Positions 21,595 through 32,165 of a DNA stretch of 64,000 bases are shown here, in pieces. Made by a program: the position numbers and the translations under genes. A model generated the notes under the pieces. The model was not told where the DNA came from. It was given only the letters and a program-made list of their open reading frames with translations, and did not search any database. The number at the start of each line of letters is the position of its first letter. Positions within the stretch are counted from its first letter, which is position 1. Source of the stretch: Isoetes taiwanensis (taxonomy: Eukaryota; Streptophyta; Lycopodiopsida; Isoetales; Isoetaceae); contig JAJEKV010000525.1 in assembly GCA_021234155.1 (NCBI GenBank), positions 94,940 through 158,939 on the forward strand. Direction: 5' to 3'.

Positions 21595-24257
21595 ATGGAG
21601 GGAACTTCACAGAAGAGAATAAGTGAATTCTTGAGAGATGCGGCATGCAGGACTAAACGACGGATTACGGTATCATCTGCTACCTCCACCTTCATAGACC
21701 AAATTGAAATAGTTAATGAAGGCTACACATCTGCGGACGACAAGGACTATGATCCTGCCGAGTTGATAGAAGACTCACTCAATGAGATAGAATCGTCAGA
21801 AGATGAATTGCATGGTGTAGACGATGCTAGAGAGAATCATATGCATCTACATAGTGATGAAGAAGTAGTCCATATGCGAGGACCATACAAGGAAAGGAAG
21901 GCTAGCCGATGGGATGCAAATAGAACCTTCAAGAATGATTGGCTTAGAGAGTATCCTTTCATCGAGCCAGTGGAGGTGGATGGGCGCAAAATGGTAAAGT
22001 GTACAATCTGTTCTTGGAAGAACAAGACAGAGAAACTATTACAGCCAAAGAAGAACAATATTGATCGGCATGTTGGTAAGTTAAAGAAGAAGATCATAGA
22101 GGAAGGAGTTAGTAAATATGTTTTTGCTGGTTGGGAAAGTGCTGAGAAGAATGTGCATGCACGTAATGCACAATTATACTATAGGCACGAGCATCAAATG
22201 AAGGAAAAGAAGAACCGGACAACCAGGATGCATTGTATGTTTGAAAAGGCAGAGATATTAGAGTTTGAGGCCAAATGCATTCAAATGAGAGTTGTGCTTC
22301 ATTTGCTCCAGCAAGGGCGACCAATGAAAGATTTTCCAGAGCATGAGATGTTGAATGTAGCACACAGGCTGCCAAACACTCCAAGGTGCCACTGGTCTGA
22401 AAATTCAGGTTGGGAATTTGCAACACATATGTCCTTCGTTGCGCTCGAGGATCTACGTGAAGTGATTAAAGGTAATGGCTGATTGGAGATCATTTATGTT
22501 GCAACATATTAATTGCTTGTTGTGTATTTGATTATGTTGCAGGATCCATGTTTTTAGCGTTGTCCTTGGACGAAGTTACGGCTAATGACAATACATCATG
22601 GCTATGTATGCACCTTTATAATGTTATAGATTTTCGTAGGAAATCTTATTTTTTGAGCATCTCAAAGCTACGTTTAGATTCTACAGCTGAAACCCTTTTT
22701 CGAGTTGTACAAGAGAAATTGAAAGAGGTTGTGGATCTGAGTTTCAGTGATTGCGCAAGAAAGATGGTTTGTTTTGGTACAGATGGAGCTAGCGTTATGA
22801 CAGGTTGCAGGAATGGATTAGCAATTAAGTTGCAGACTAGTTTCATGCCTTATACGGTGGCTATTCATTGTATGGCGCATCGCACGAATCTAGCTTTTAA
22901 AATTATTTCAGATTTTGCTTGTGTTCAAAAAGTTGAGAATCTTGTACGCGCTGTCAACCAATTTTATTGCCGCAGTCCACAAAGGTTTGCTCATTTCCAG
23001 CAATTTTCAATTGGATTATCTGAGGGACTGAGATTGCTAAAGGATGTGGAAACTCGTTGGATCTCTATAGCCTTGCCTGTTCGTAGATTATGCAATGAAT
23101 ATGTGTCTGTTGTAGGAGCTTGTGCAGAGTTAGCTGATCAGAATGAAGCAGCAGCAACAGAGTTGTTTGTACTTCTTACAGATGTTGAGACATTATTATC
23201 TCTCTATGCTCTTACTCCGTTGCTCAGGGAGTTAACCTTTTTGATTAAACAGGCTCAGGATCAGACCATTTATATCCCAGAGTATTCGATTGCAAGAAAG
23301 GTAGCATGCACGAAGCTTGATAAAATGTATGTTGGAGAAGATTGCTTTGACAAAGACGAGGCATTTTATAGATGGCAGAATTTAGTTTCCTTGCAGGAAG
23401 GAAGGAGTTTCTTGGCATACAATGGGAGTGGAGCCTTATGCATACATGTAAATGAACAATACTATCCTGTGCATTATAGGCGGAGAGGTGGACGAAATAA
23501 TCATATGCGGAGGATGGAAGTGCAAGAAGCAGATTTTAATTCACTTATTTCAGCCACAAGAATAGAGATGAATTCTGTGGCAACATGTCTATCCTCTGAG
23601 CTAAGATCAAGGTTTCCACGTGATGAACTCTTGGATGCTTTAGGTATTGTGTTTCCTAATTTCTGGAACAATATTACAGCACATGAGGTACTTTTTCGCA
23701 GATTTACCACTAACTTAGGAGTCTTGCGTGATCACTTTTGTGTTAAGCATGTAGTTGAAGGAGTAGAAATTGATGGAATATTAAATCTAGAATCATTGAA
23801 AGAACAATCAGGATTATTTGGGTCTACTATGTATGCTCAATTTGGCCTGTTAGAAAAGCCACTGGAGCAGGGTGCAGTTACAAGATTATGGGTCAAATTA
23901 ACCACTCATCAATATCTAAAGGCTGCTATAAGCGAGTATATTAAGTTGGCAAATCTAGTTTTGACGATGATTCTTGGTAGCGTGGAAGATGAGCGAGCTT
24001 TCAGCTCACTTTCGTTTATAAAGAATAAGTTGCGCAACAGATTGGATGCAAATTTAGATGTCACCCTGCGTTTATTCAAATGTGAACACTCTTTGGAAAC
24101 TTTTCCATTTGATCGAGCTTTTCAAATGTGGAAGGATGCAACGAGTAGAAGAGGAACTACCGCTGTGCATGAGATACGGCGTGATGATGATAATGTTCCA
24201 AACATTCAAGATCAGCCAGAGTTAGATGTCAATGCATGGCATGTTGGAAACTTATAG
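21595..24257 (+). CDS. hAT-family transposase, two exons, 863 aa
   Basis: Exon 1 is 21595-22471, a GT-AG intron spans 22472-22542, and exon 2 is 22543-24257; the total is 2592 nt in frame with no internal stop. The N-terminal region is acidic. A BED-like zinc-binding segment (C136, C139, H159; last ligand unclear) precedes the catalytic core. The core shows ALSLDEVTAND (D near 302), CFGTDGASVMTG (D near 373), HCMAHRTNLAF (about 401-411) and VETRWISI. The C-terminal hAT dimerisation segment is EDERAFSSLSFIKNKLRNRL (E near 776). These match the hAT D-D-E arrangement and the ZNF862/DUF659-like plant group. Expected role: nuclear cut-and-paste transposition at TIRs. The start ATG follows an in-frame-free leader; no other ATG competes. 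Confidence 0.9.
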
Positions 24258-24619
24258 AAAAGGTACTTTTCTGATTTCTGTTTTTGCATTTACTAAATAA
24301 TGCATTCTTCAATATTTATAATTATATTGTACTGCACAGAAAAGCTTGTAACAGGTTTTTGTATTGTCACGCTACATGGCAAAAGCATATCAGCATGTAT
24401 CTCTGATCTATTCTCTGTTATTTTCCAGATATGCAGATAATGCGCATTCTTACTGGACATGATATGGTTGAAGAGAGCTGCCAAACAATCATAAAGTAAG
24501 CAGTTTAACATGTATATTTCAACGAGCTTTTAGTATTACATATCGAATCTTGCCATATGATTGTCAAAATTTCTTGTAATGCTAGCATCTAGTAGTATGA
24601 GATAATGTGAATCTTGCTT

Positions 24620-25590
24620 CTGATGTTTCTGATATCAGATATTTCTGAGTATTTCTGAGTATTTATGATTTTTGTTTTCTGGCATGCACTGCAGGACACA
24701 TGATATTTGCATTTCTGCCATGCAGGAAACATTCAAGTTTTGAAAACAAGAACAAAACCAAAATCCACATTTTTGTTGGAACCTGTTTGTTTTTTTGTTG
24801 GAACATTTTTGTTGGAACCTGTTTGTTGGAACATGTTTCTTTTTGTGGTTCATAAATGGTCGAACCTGTTTTTTAATGTATTTAAAGCACAGATATATTT
24901 CTTTAGAAACTCAGAATGGGCCAGGTGTGATTTACATTTTTATCTTTGGATTTCTGATCAGCACTGAAATGGGAACTGGAAGGCTCTGTGAAATGCTTGA
25001 AGCCTGTGCTTTTCTGTGATCCAATCTACAGCTACAGCCGATGCTACTGATCTTCTAATGATCGAATCAAAGAGCCTTGTTTTACCTTGTTCAGAGCATC
25101 GGCCATATTCGACCATACCTTATTCGACCTATTTGATTGCGATAAGGCCCTATTCGACCTGTTTGATTTCTACCTGTTCAACCTTAATGGTATTTCGACT
25201 ACATATTCGACCATATATTTCGACCATCGACGCTGTCTTACAATTTATTCACAGGAAATATTTCGTTTATACAAGGCATGCCATTGCGGCGTCTGTGGCT
25301 TAACGGAAATAGTTTCAAAGGAAAAATTCCAAATGTTTCCCTTGCCCAATTCGACCTTATACCTTATACCTTGTTGGAATATATTCGACCTTGTTGGAAT
25401 ATATTCGACAATATATTCGACCTTATACCTTATATCTTATTGGACCATACCTTATATTCGACCATACCTTACCATATAAGGCATATTCGACCATACCTTA
25501 TACCACATATAGGTGAATGGTTGAATGGGTGAACTTGAATGGGTGAATGGGTAATAGGTGAACTTGTATACCATAATGGGTGAATAGGTG
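24620..25590 (+). repeat. Tandem low-complexity DNA in the 3' part of the hAT element
   Basis: Holds TTTTTGTTGGAACCTGTTTG repeats (about 24772-24840), a long run of ATTCGACC / CCTTATA units (about 25090-25510) and a GGTGAATGG cluster (about 25510-25590). ORFs across it are repetitive (for example LFDL, TLYLI) and not credible genes. Confidence 0.8.
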
Positions 25591-25919
25591 ACTTGAAGAC
25601 CTTTGCATATATTGCTAACTTGATAGGAAGAACAAAATAAAACTACCGACATTAGCATACTATAGTATAGAATGGGAAAAATAGAGTTGATGTGATTTAC
25701 ACATACTACTACCACTCCAACCATCCATGTATTTACATATCATAATATTATTGTGTGTAGATAGGGGAGTTTGGGTTTATTAAGTTTAGCATAGGTTTTT
25801 TTTTCTAATTGCAGAAAACTAATGGTGCAAAACAAGTTCAACAAGGGTCTAAAATGACAAGCAAGCTATCGCGACCTCATTGATCAAGGGGGGCACCTTG
25901 ACAAATATTGACGTGGCTA

Positions 25920-26100
25920 CCATCCTTAGATGTTACCTGGATAGAAGTGGCCAATTCAAATTTTTGGCGAAAAAGCAATTTCCACCGTTTCGCCATTTAA
26001 GTTACACCCCCTTGGTATAACAATATAAAAAATGGCCAGGCCAAACTATGCTCGACAAATTATCCAAGGTAAGTGGTGGCCATTTGTTTATGCCCCATCA
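25920..26100. promoter_or_regulatory. Right subterminal GGCCA-motif cluster of the hAT element
   Basis: GTGGCCAATTC, AATGGCCAGGCCAAAC and GGTGGCCATTTG mirror the left cluster. Probable transposase-binding region, by analogy. Confidence 0.55.
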
Positions 26101-26115
26101 AATATATAGGGAGGT

Positions 26116-26129
26116 TAAAAAATACCCTG
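26116..26129 (-). repeat. hAT right terminal inverted repeat
   Basis: TAAAAAATACCCTG, followed directly by TTAGAAAC (26130-26137). Confidence 0.9.
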
Positions 26130-26137
26130 TTAGAAAC
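26130..26137. repeat. hAT 8-bp target-site duplication, right copy
   Basis: TTAGAAAC, identical to 20807-20814. Confidence 0.93.
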
Positions 26138-26338
26138 ACCATCTGGGTAAAACACATTCAATAAGCTTTCCAATTTTCTCCTCAAATGTGGTTGAACAAA
26201 GGCAACCTTGATTGCAGACTTCGACTTTGAATTAAAACTTTCCTGCCAAACGGATTCCCATTGTTCGTTTGTGATTTGGGTTGCTAGCCAATTGAATTTC
26301 ATATGGGGCTGCAGACCCTCATTTGGCAAGCCGTGCAT
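26138..26338 (-). pseudogene. N-terminal part of the interrupted RING/FCP1 gene
   Basis: Minus-strand ORF from an ATG at 26338: MHGLPNEGLQPHMKF, then SKSAIKVAFVQPHLRRKLES and FYPDGVSN, where the hAT target duplication cuts it. The next residue across the element is N of NEVRKQL in the same frame. An in-frame stop lies about 16 codons above the ATG, so this may be the true start or a later exon. No domain recognised in this part. Confidence 0.65.
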
Positions 26339-26484
26339 CTCAACAAAATCCTCCGATGTTATGCTTTTTCTACCATGTTGCTTGATTCACGACGATTAAT
26401 TCCGGATAAACAATCTATATTGTGCGCCGGAAAGAAATTTGAAACTCTGCTAAAGAATTTCAAACTTTGCAAAAGGAATGAAAC

Positions 26485-26926
26485 ATGACATTGAGGGGAA
26501 GCTTCGGGCGCGGGAAGCGAGGTGCTTTAGGTGCTAAGTGCTTTCGCGTTTTTTTGGGTAGCATTACCATATTTACACCTAATTGTGGGATTGTTCGTCG
26601 ACCACAATGTGGAGTAAAGAATATCTTCATCAAGAATATACATGAGGCCTTGGAGGTGATAGAAGGATTTCAAGAAGAACAGATATGTTTGGTAGATGAT
26701 GACCCCATCAAGTGTTGCTTGAACGTAGACAACAGCATAAAATCCTCCAACATGGTACCCAAATAATGTAAATGAAGAGAATTGGATGTCAGCAAAAACA
26801 CTACAGATGTTTGACTCTCTGATATCAGCCCCTACAGGGCCTGCTTTCCTAAGTAGTAGACCAGATTTGCAAGGAAAAGCGAATCCTACAAACTATGATC
26901 TGGTTGTAAAAAATTATTGCCAATGA
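26485..26926 (+). pseudogene. FCP1-like domain relic, C-terminal half
   Basis: Plus-strand coding: VKNIFIKNIHEALEVI, then EQICLVDDDPIKCCLN (late HAD Asp motif), then, after a frame change near 26750, WYPNNVNEENWMSAKTLQMF and a stop at about 26926. Motif I and the WSS motif are missing. It points away from the minus-strand RING/FCP1-like gene starting only about 150 bp to the left, so it is a separate copy. Shared VDDD..KC wording links it to the relic at 61.2-61.9 kb. Confidence 0.6.
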
Positions 26927-26941
26927 AAATGTACTCATATT

Positions 26942-27375
26942 CATAACAACACATAATATTAATGCAAACATAAACCATTGCATTCCAACACATTTAAATT
27001 AAATTCCCCCTAAAACCCCCTTTGGTTTGGGTGCATATTCACACGGGGGGTGACTCCGGGCAACGAGAGCTGTTGGATAGGCATATTCACCCCTTATTCC
27101 TTAATCTACACCGTACGTAAAGTTCCTCGTTTGTGGGGTATGCAAGTACAAAATTTGCTATATCAGATAACAAGATTCACAAAATACTATAAGATTTTTA
27201 AATACTATATGGTGTTGATTTTGTACGTGCAAAAATACAATTATGAGGGAGGGCTCACGCCCTCGCACCCCCGTGTGAATATGCACCAAAACCAAAGGGG
27301 GTTTTAGGGGGAATTTAATTTAAATGTGTTGGAATGCAATGGTTTATGTTTGCATTAATATTATGTGTTGTTATG
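26942..27375. mobile_element. 434-bp foldback MITE with ~108-bp terminal inverted repeats
   Basis: 26942-27050 is a near-perfect inverted copy of 27268-27375 (outer end CATAACAACACATAATATT, inner end CACGGGGG). They flank a 217-bp loop without coding capacity. The exact duplication at the target is not clear, so the family is open. It begins 15 bp after the stop of the FCP1-like relic. Confidence 0.85.
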
Positions 27376-27379
27376 TTGG

Positions 27380-28455
27380 GCTTTGAGCACTAAGCAAGGC
27401 ATATATGCACAAAAAAGAACGACATGCAAGAGCAGAATTAAAACAATTTAAAAGTAGAATTAGGAAATGCTGAGTAATATATATTTTCGTGCTAGATATT
27501 TATCATATGTTATGAAGTTTCGCCAACCTTCAATTGCAGACCTTATCACATAATTATGAAATCTATTATCATCAGAGTAAGGAATTATATTATGTAATCA
27601 AATTCAATCATTCACCAAATTACAAGAAATAAAACTGTAGCCTAATGATAGCCTTATCAAGTTCTTATTTCATAACTGCCAGCCCTAGTGACTGCACAAA
27701 AACCCTTGTAAGCACGATATTCAACATTTTTGCATTCCATCTTATCTACTTTCAGGCCTGAAAGTGCAACTTCAAGAACCTTAAAGCCAACTAGTAAGGT
27801 CTGTAGAAATTATGTGATGCCATGGTAAATTAATGACTATAGCATCCCCGTGATAAGCCCGGTAGGCAGCCTCTATAGCTCGGGCAGCCATTTCCTCACA
27901 TATTCTCTGGGATCAATCTCATAGCTTTCATCCTCACCATTCACATTCTATCTCATTGTCTACAATGGTGATATGCAACAAGCCTTGTCTTGCGCATGGC
28001 GATTCTCGCTAACAGATAAATACTCATGAAATAAGATCTGCCCGTAAAGGTATTGCCATTGCACCCTTTAACATGTGGCAATTGGCGCATCTCTTATTAT
28101 CGTATGCAAAATCCTTTCATATCCACTTCAAGTCGACTTCAACTAACAAGGATGCATTGTGTTGAGGCGGCCTAATATTGTAGCATAAGAAAACAAATGT
28201 TCAATTCCACGACCTGCCTTGCAAATTGAGCAAGCTCCACGACACGCGAAAAAGATAAACAACGGGATATGTAAAACAAATACAAGAACACGGTAATATT
28301 TTAATTATTCCCCGCCATTCGCGAATGCTTACAAAGCCGCTTTGTTCATAGCCTGAGCCGCCATGCAAAGGAGCAAGCTCCACGACCGCAAGAGAAGATA
28401 AACACCATGATATGTAAAAAAGGAATACAAGAACAAACAACAGTTTAGTTTAGGG
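27380..28455. other. Gene-less stretch with a short direct duplication
   Basis: No protein family recognised. GAGCAAGCTCCACGAC followed by AAGATAAACAACGGGATATG occurs near 28228 and in diverged form near 28370, a 70-bp direct duplication about 142 bp apart. Confidence 0.45.
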
Positions 28456-28458
28456 GCG

Positions 28459-28815
28459 ATGGACAAACAAATGGTACAGACCGGGGAGGAGCAGCTAACG
28501 ACTTCAACCTCGGATTTGCATCCATATTTCGGCCCAAGCTACGCCCATCTGCACCGCTTTGAGGAGAAACATTGTGGAAAAAAAGAAGCCCTTTTACCGG
28601 ACCCAATGGCCGAGGCTTTCTTTTCAGATTGTGATGGTGGAGAGTCGTTATTCAACTTCTTGTTTCTGTTAAACCGAGCAGATGTAACCATGTGGGGGCA
28701 GACTCCGGCAAGGCAGAACTCTCTGTCCATTCATCTACTAAGGGAGAAACACTGTGGAAAAAAAAAGCCCTTAAAGCTAACCTTTTCGGGCGAAATATCA
28801 AGAATCGAGGAGTAG
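28459..28815 (+). CDS. Unrecognised 118-codon ORF with an internal repeat
   Basis: Starts MDKQMVQTGEEQLTT and ends LTFSGEISRIEE. It contains EEKHCGKKEALL and REKHCGKKKPLK, the product of a GAGAAACA(T/C)TGTGGAAAAAAA duplication (near 28563 and 28744). No domain, signal peptide or membrane segment recognised, and a minus-strand ORF overlaps. It may be chance. Confidence 0.2.
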   Translation: MDKQMVQTGEEQLTTSTSDLHPYFGPSYAHLHRFEEKHCGKKEALLPDPMAEAFFSDCDGGESLFNFLFLLNRADVTMWGQTPARQNSLSIHLLREKHCGKKKPLKLTFSGEISRIEE

Positions 28816-28819
28816 TAGA

Positions 28820-29395
28820 AGCCGGATTCGCCTTCTGAGCTTCACCGCTTCAAATCAAAGGACATACTTGTTCCTTCCTCTTTGAAGATTCAGAGAAGTA
28901 AAAGGATTTGCCTCACAACCCTAAAGTACAGGTTCTCGAGCCCTGCATGCCATTGGTTTTTTTGTTTTTTTTTAATTTATTTATTTATTTGTGGAGGGTA
29001 TGGGTAAACCATTGGTGATATGGAATTTAGACAATAAAATGTGGAGTGCACTCTAGATATACTGATTAGTATGCCTCATGCAATACGCCCATGAAATCAT
29101 ATGAAAACCATGCCAAAAAGCGTATAAAATCACAAAAAAAAACCCCCTGTTATAATGCTACATATTTGTAATATATCTTGTACATGTACATAACTTATAT
29201 GAATATACAAGATGTTTTTTCATGCAAACTAGTTTGGTCTTGGCTCTTTCTAGTCTACACTCTACTTTTTACCTTAGTTTTGTTATCACCAATTCCTAGC
29301 ACACTCAATAAATGGTGCAATTTTGCCACCAATTCATGTTAAAAAAAAAAAATACAGGATGTAATTTTTTGCTCAAAACATAGGGAAAAAATCTG
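28820..29395. other. AT-rich gene-less stretch
   Basis: Poly-T/TTTATTTATTTA tract near 28960-28990 and A-rich tracts near 29340-29420. No coding signal. Confidence 0.5.
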
Positions 29396-29399
29396 AGGT

Positions 29400-30210
29400 A
29401 AAAAAAAAGAAGAAAAAAAAAGAAGAAGAGAGAGAACAGGAGTAATTTCAAAATAATGGAACCGTGGTTATGTGCCCTTGTATCTTTTTCAGACCATTTG
29501 ATTTTTGCAGCTTCATCTGGACTGGGACCAGGCTTGGGCTCTGTCCCATCGATGAACTTCTAGAGACTTGCAGCATGCAATACTTCTAGATGTGGAATAT
29601 TTTTCCATTGAACCTTTCGATATTGAAGCGCTCCAGGCCCTTGATCGGATCCATTCCTTCAATAGAATTAAACTGCAACTGGAGTATTAGGGTTGGCCAT
29701 CTCTTGTTTTCGGAATTCTCTAGAATTAGCTTAGAGAGACCGGCTTTGATACCATGTAAAGACACATGAATCAAACAAGAATTGAAGATCAACTAGATGT
29801 CGATGATCATTGATGAAGAAAATGAACTGAGCACATTGATGAGATTCTAACCTATTGAATAATAGAAGGAAATACTGAAAATAGCAAAACAGTAAATCAA
29901 GGTATAGATTGTGCCTTAAATTAGATCGGCTACTCAAGTAACCATTTGCATGGCCACTTAGATAATGATCCTAATCATCCTGCATGGCCAACTGTCAAGT
30001 CACAAAATCATTCCTTATTGTAAAGGAAGCAAATTAGAGCCGTGGAATTCCTCTGCTTCCGGCCCAAACTGATCAAACGCTTCTTTATTTAAACAATCTT
30101 TCCAGAAATGGACGTATCCACAAAATGCTTCTGAAACAATTTGCTACTCCGCTCTAACCCCTTCTTGCTCGTGAATTGCTCCATAGCCAAGATTCCAAGA
30201 GTATGACACA
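29400..30210 (-). mobile_element. 5' end of a Ty1/copia-type retrotransposon (LTR, primer-binding site, gag start)
   Basis: On the minus strand, TGGTATCAAAGCC (29741-29753) matches the usual initiator-tRNA-Met primer-binding site of copia elements and directly follows a CA-ending sequence, as an LTR should. Downstream is a gag-like start (ERFNGKIFH, then in another frame DGTEPKPGPSPDEAAKIKW and AHNHGSIILKLLL), fitting the copia UBN2-type N-terminus. The LTR would occupy 29754 to roughly 30.2 kb; its outer edge was not determined. A stop and a frame change mark it as dead, and no pol region is present. Confidence 0.6.
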
Positions 30211-30474
30211 GCAATCAAAGGCTTTACTGGAGTATTTTGGCAGAATTGGAAAACTCTGCAACCAAAAGATAGACGACAGAGCCTTCTAGACTAAAATATG
30301 GGCAATACGTGGTTATTTTACTAAAATGTCTATTATGCTTGATAATCTTTGGCTGGGGCCCCTCAAAAAATTTCGTCTGGCGGGCCTTTATGGGGCGTGT
30401 AGGTTTTCCAACGAAGAATCGAGACAGCGGATGGCACTTGCTTTTTGGCTGTAGGATTTTCGATATGATGTAGA

Positions 30475-30692
30475 ACGGAATGGGGGAAGCCATTCTTGCT
30501 TTCCCCTGACTGTAGGCGCGACCGGATTCTGCAGGTCAGGGGAAGCAAGAATGGCTGACCACATTCGTTCTACGACGTCAAGGTAAGGTGCTTACCTGAT
30601 TCTACAGGTTTGTTGAAGCAATTTATCATTCTGCTTAAGAATGAATCAAGAAAAGGACGGAATGCTCATCCACTTACCTTGACGTGTTAGTA
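30475..30692. repeat. Cluster of two inverted repeats
   Basis: First: GCCATTCTTGCTTTCCCCTGAC (about 30489-30510) pairs with GTCAGGGGAAGCAAGAATGGC (about 30535-30555); the pairing extends outward via GTAGAACGGAATG / CATTCGTTCTAC. Second: ACGTCAAGGTAAGGTG (about 30576-30591) pairs with CACTTACCTTGACGT (about 30679-30693). Transcribed, this could form two adjacent hairpins. No gene here. Confidence 0.75.
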
Positions 30693-30699
30693 GAGACCC

Positions 30700-32160
30700 T
30701 ATTTTCCTTTTCTGGTTTGCTACGTGGTGTCGGAGGTTTCTCTCATTCCAATTTCAGCTACCCAGTAAAAACATGCCCCGATAAATGGCTTGGCGAGCTA
30801 GATTAAGGCTAGAAAATATAGAAAGGGGTTTAATTGGACTGGAAAATGCAGATTCAGAAAAGAATGGATGCACATGGTGGATTGGATGGATCACTGGTTG
30901 AGATCTGGATTAGACGTCTTGGTTGAAATTTGGGCTTCTGGAACAGGGCAGGATGCCTTCAGAACTATGGCTACCATGGAAACGGCCTCTCTTTGTGGGC
31001 TCTGTTTTATTGAACTTCTGGCAAGCATGATCAGCTTCTGGCAAGCATGAGCGTTCTGTTGCCTTTTTAATTTGGGCTAGAGCAGCAGAATGCTTTGGCT
31101 TTTAATTTGGGTCAGGGATCTTTAATCTGTGAGCTTGAATGAAATGCTTGAACCTGGGATCTGGGATCTTTAATTTGTGAAATTGAGACTGGGATCTTTA
31201 TGACAGGAACCAGTTCTGATAGCTTCGCCATAGAAACTGCATTTGAGTTGCAGCAGGTGAGTAGCTTCGCCGTAGAGCCCGGATTTACAAAAGTAGAGGT
31301 GGAATCTTGGACAGAAGTCTAGCTTTTGAGCAGAAGACCAAATTTGACAAAGCACAGTCTGGTTTTGGGCTGGATTTACAGTGCAGAGCTGAGCAACCCA
31401 GTTCAATTTGGCATGGCAGTCTTGAATTTGGGGCTAGTTTTATAGTCAAATCTCTAAAGTTATGAATAGATTGTTGCTTTGTGTGCGTGGTGGATCAGTG
31501 CCTTGCACAGTGCTTCATATTCTTTTGGGCTTGTTTTTTGTACTTCTGGGATTGTTTTTGGGTTGCCCCTAAGGGGGCAAACCCTTGTTGAGGTGGGTTA
31601 TTAGCATATTCCAAGGATATGCTGGTATATACCTAATATATTCGGAAAACTGCTCAAAACCTGCTACAGCCATTAAACTGGCGGTCATCCTGATGAGTGG
31701 GCGAGGTTCTTCTTTCCTTCTTTCCCTGTGTAGCCGGTAGCCCGTCTAGGATATGGCAGGGCAACTCTACTCGTCTCTTCGATCTTCAACTGCGGCAAAA
31801 GATGATTATATATGAGTTGTTTTAAGAAGCTGCAGACAAGAAATAACTCAGGAAGCAGAAGTACCGAGATGGTTTTGATGCAGGGCCTGTGAACAGCATG
31901 CAGGGCCGAGGTTTTGGATCATCCGGACAATATGGCCATAGCATTGCACCACAGCTCGTCGAATTTGAGTATTCTGCAAATGTCCAAGCTGTGGAGTTCT
32001 TAGATTAAAGGTAAACATAAATGAATATTTGTCTTTTGTAATTGAATTCATACTAATGGAGGGCACAGCAGATGGAAGGGGGAGAAAGTGAGGATCATCT
32101 AGGAGAACATTCTAGCATTTAGATATTTTCGTTGTTTCTTAATTTTTTTTCTCGTGGATG
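30700..32160. other. Gene-less stretch upstream of the ACR relic
   Basis: Repeated short phrases (GGGATCTTTAAT, CAGAATGCTTTGG, CTTCTGGCAAGCATGA tandem twice near 31014-31048). The plus-strand reading around 31845-32000 (GFDAGPVNSMQGRGFGSSG) is open but not recognised. The N-terminal ACT repeat expected for an ACR gene was not found. Confidence 0.4.
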
Positions 32161-32165
32161 TGCAG

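Larger units (their letters stand above)
20815..26129 (+). mobile_element. Complete hAT transposon, 5315 bp
   Basis: Ends CAGGGTGTTTTTTA and its inverted partner TAAAAAATACCCTG (14 bp, one mismatch; CAGGG is typical of hAT). Perfect 8-bp duplications TTAGAAAC flank it. It carries one plus-strand transposase with a single short intron, no stop and no frameshift. Clusters of GGCCA-containing motifs lie inside both ends. It sits in antisense orientation within the minus-strand RING/FCP1-like gene, and removing it restores that reading frame. The clean duplication and open ORF suggest a comparatively recent insertion, possibly still functional. Confidence 0.93.

Noticed and set aside
25087-25532. 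Overlapping ORFs rich in Phe, Asp and Leu
   Set aside because: They arise from ATTCGACC/CCTTATA tandem repeats in the hAT element and share no conserved protein.
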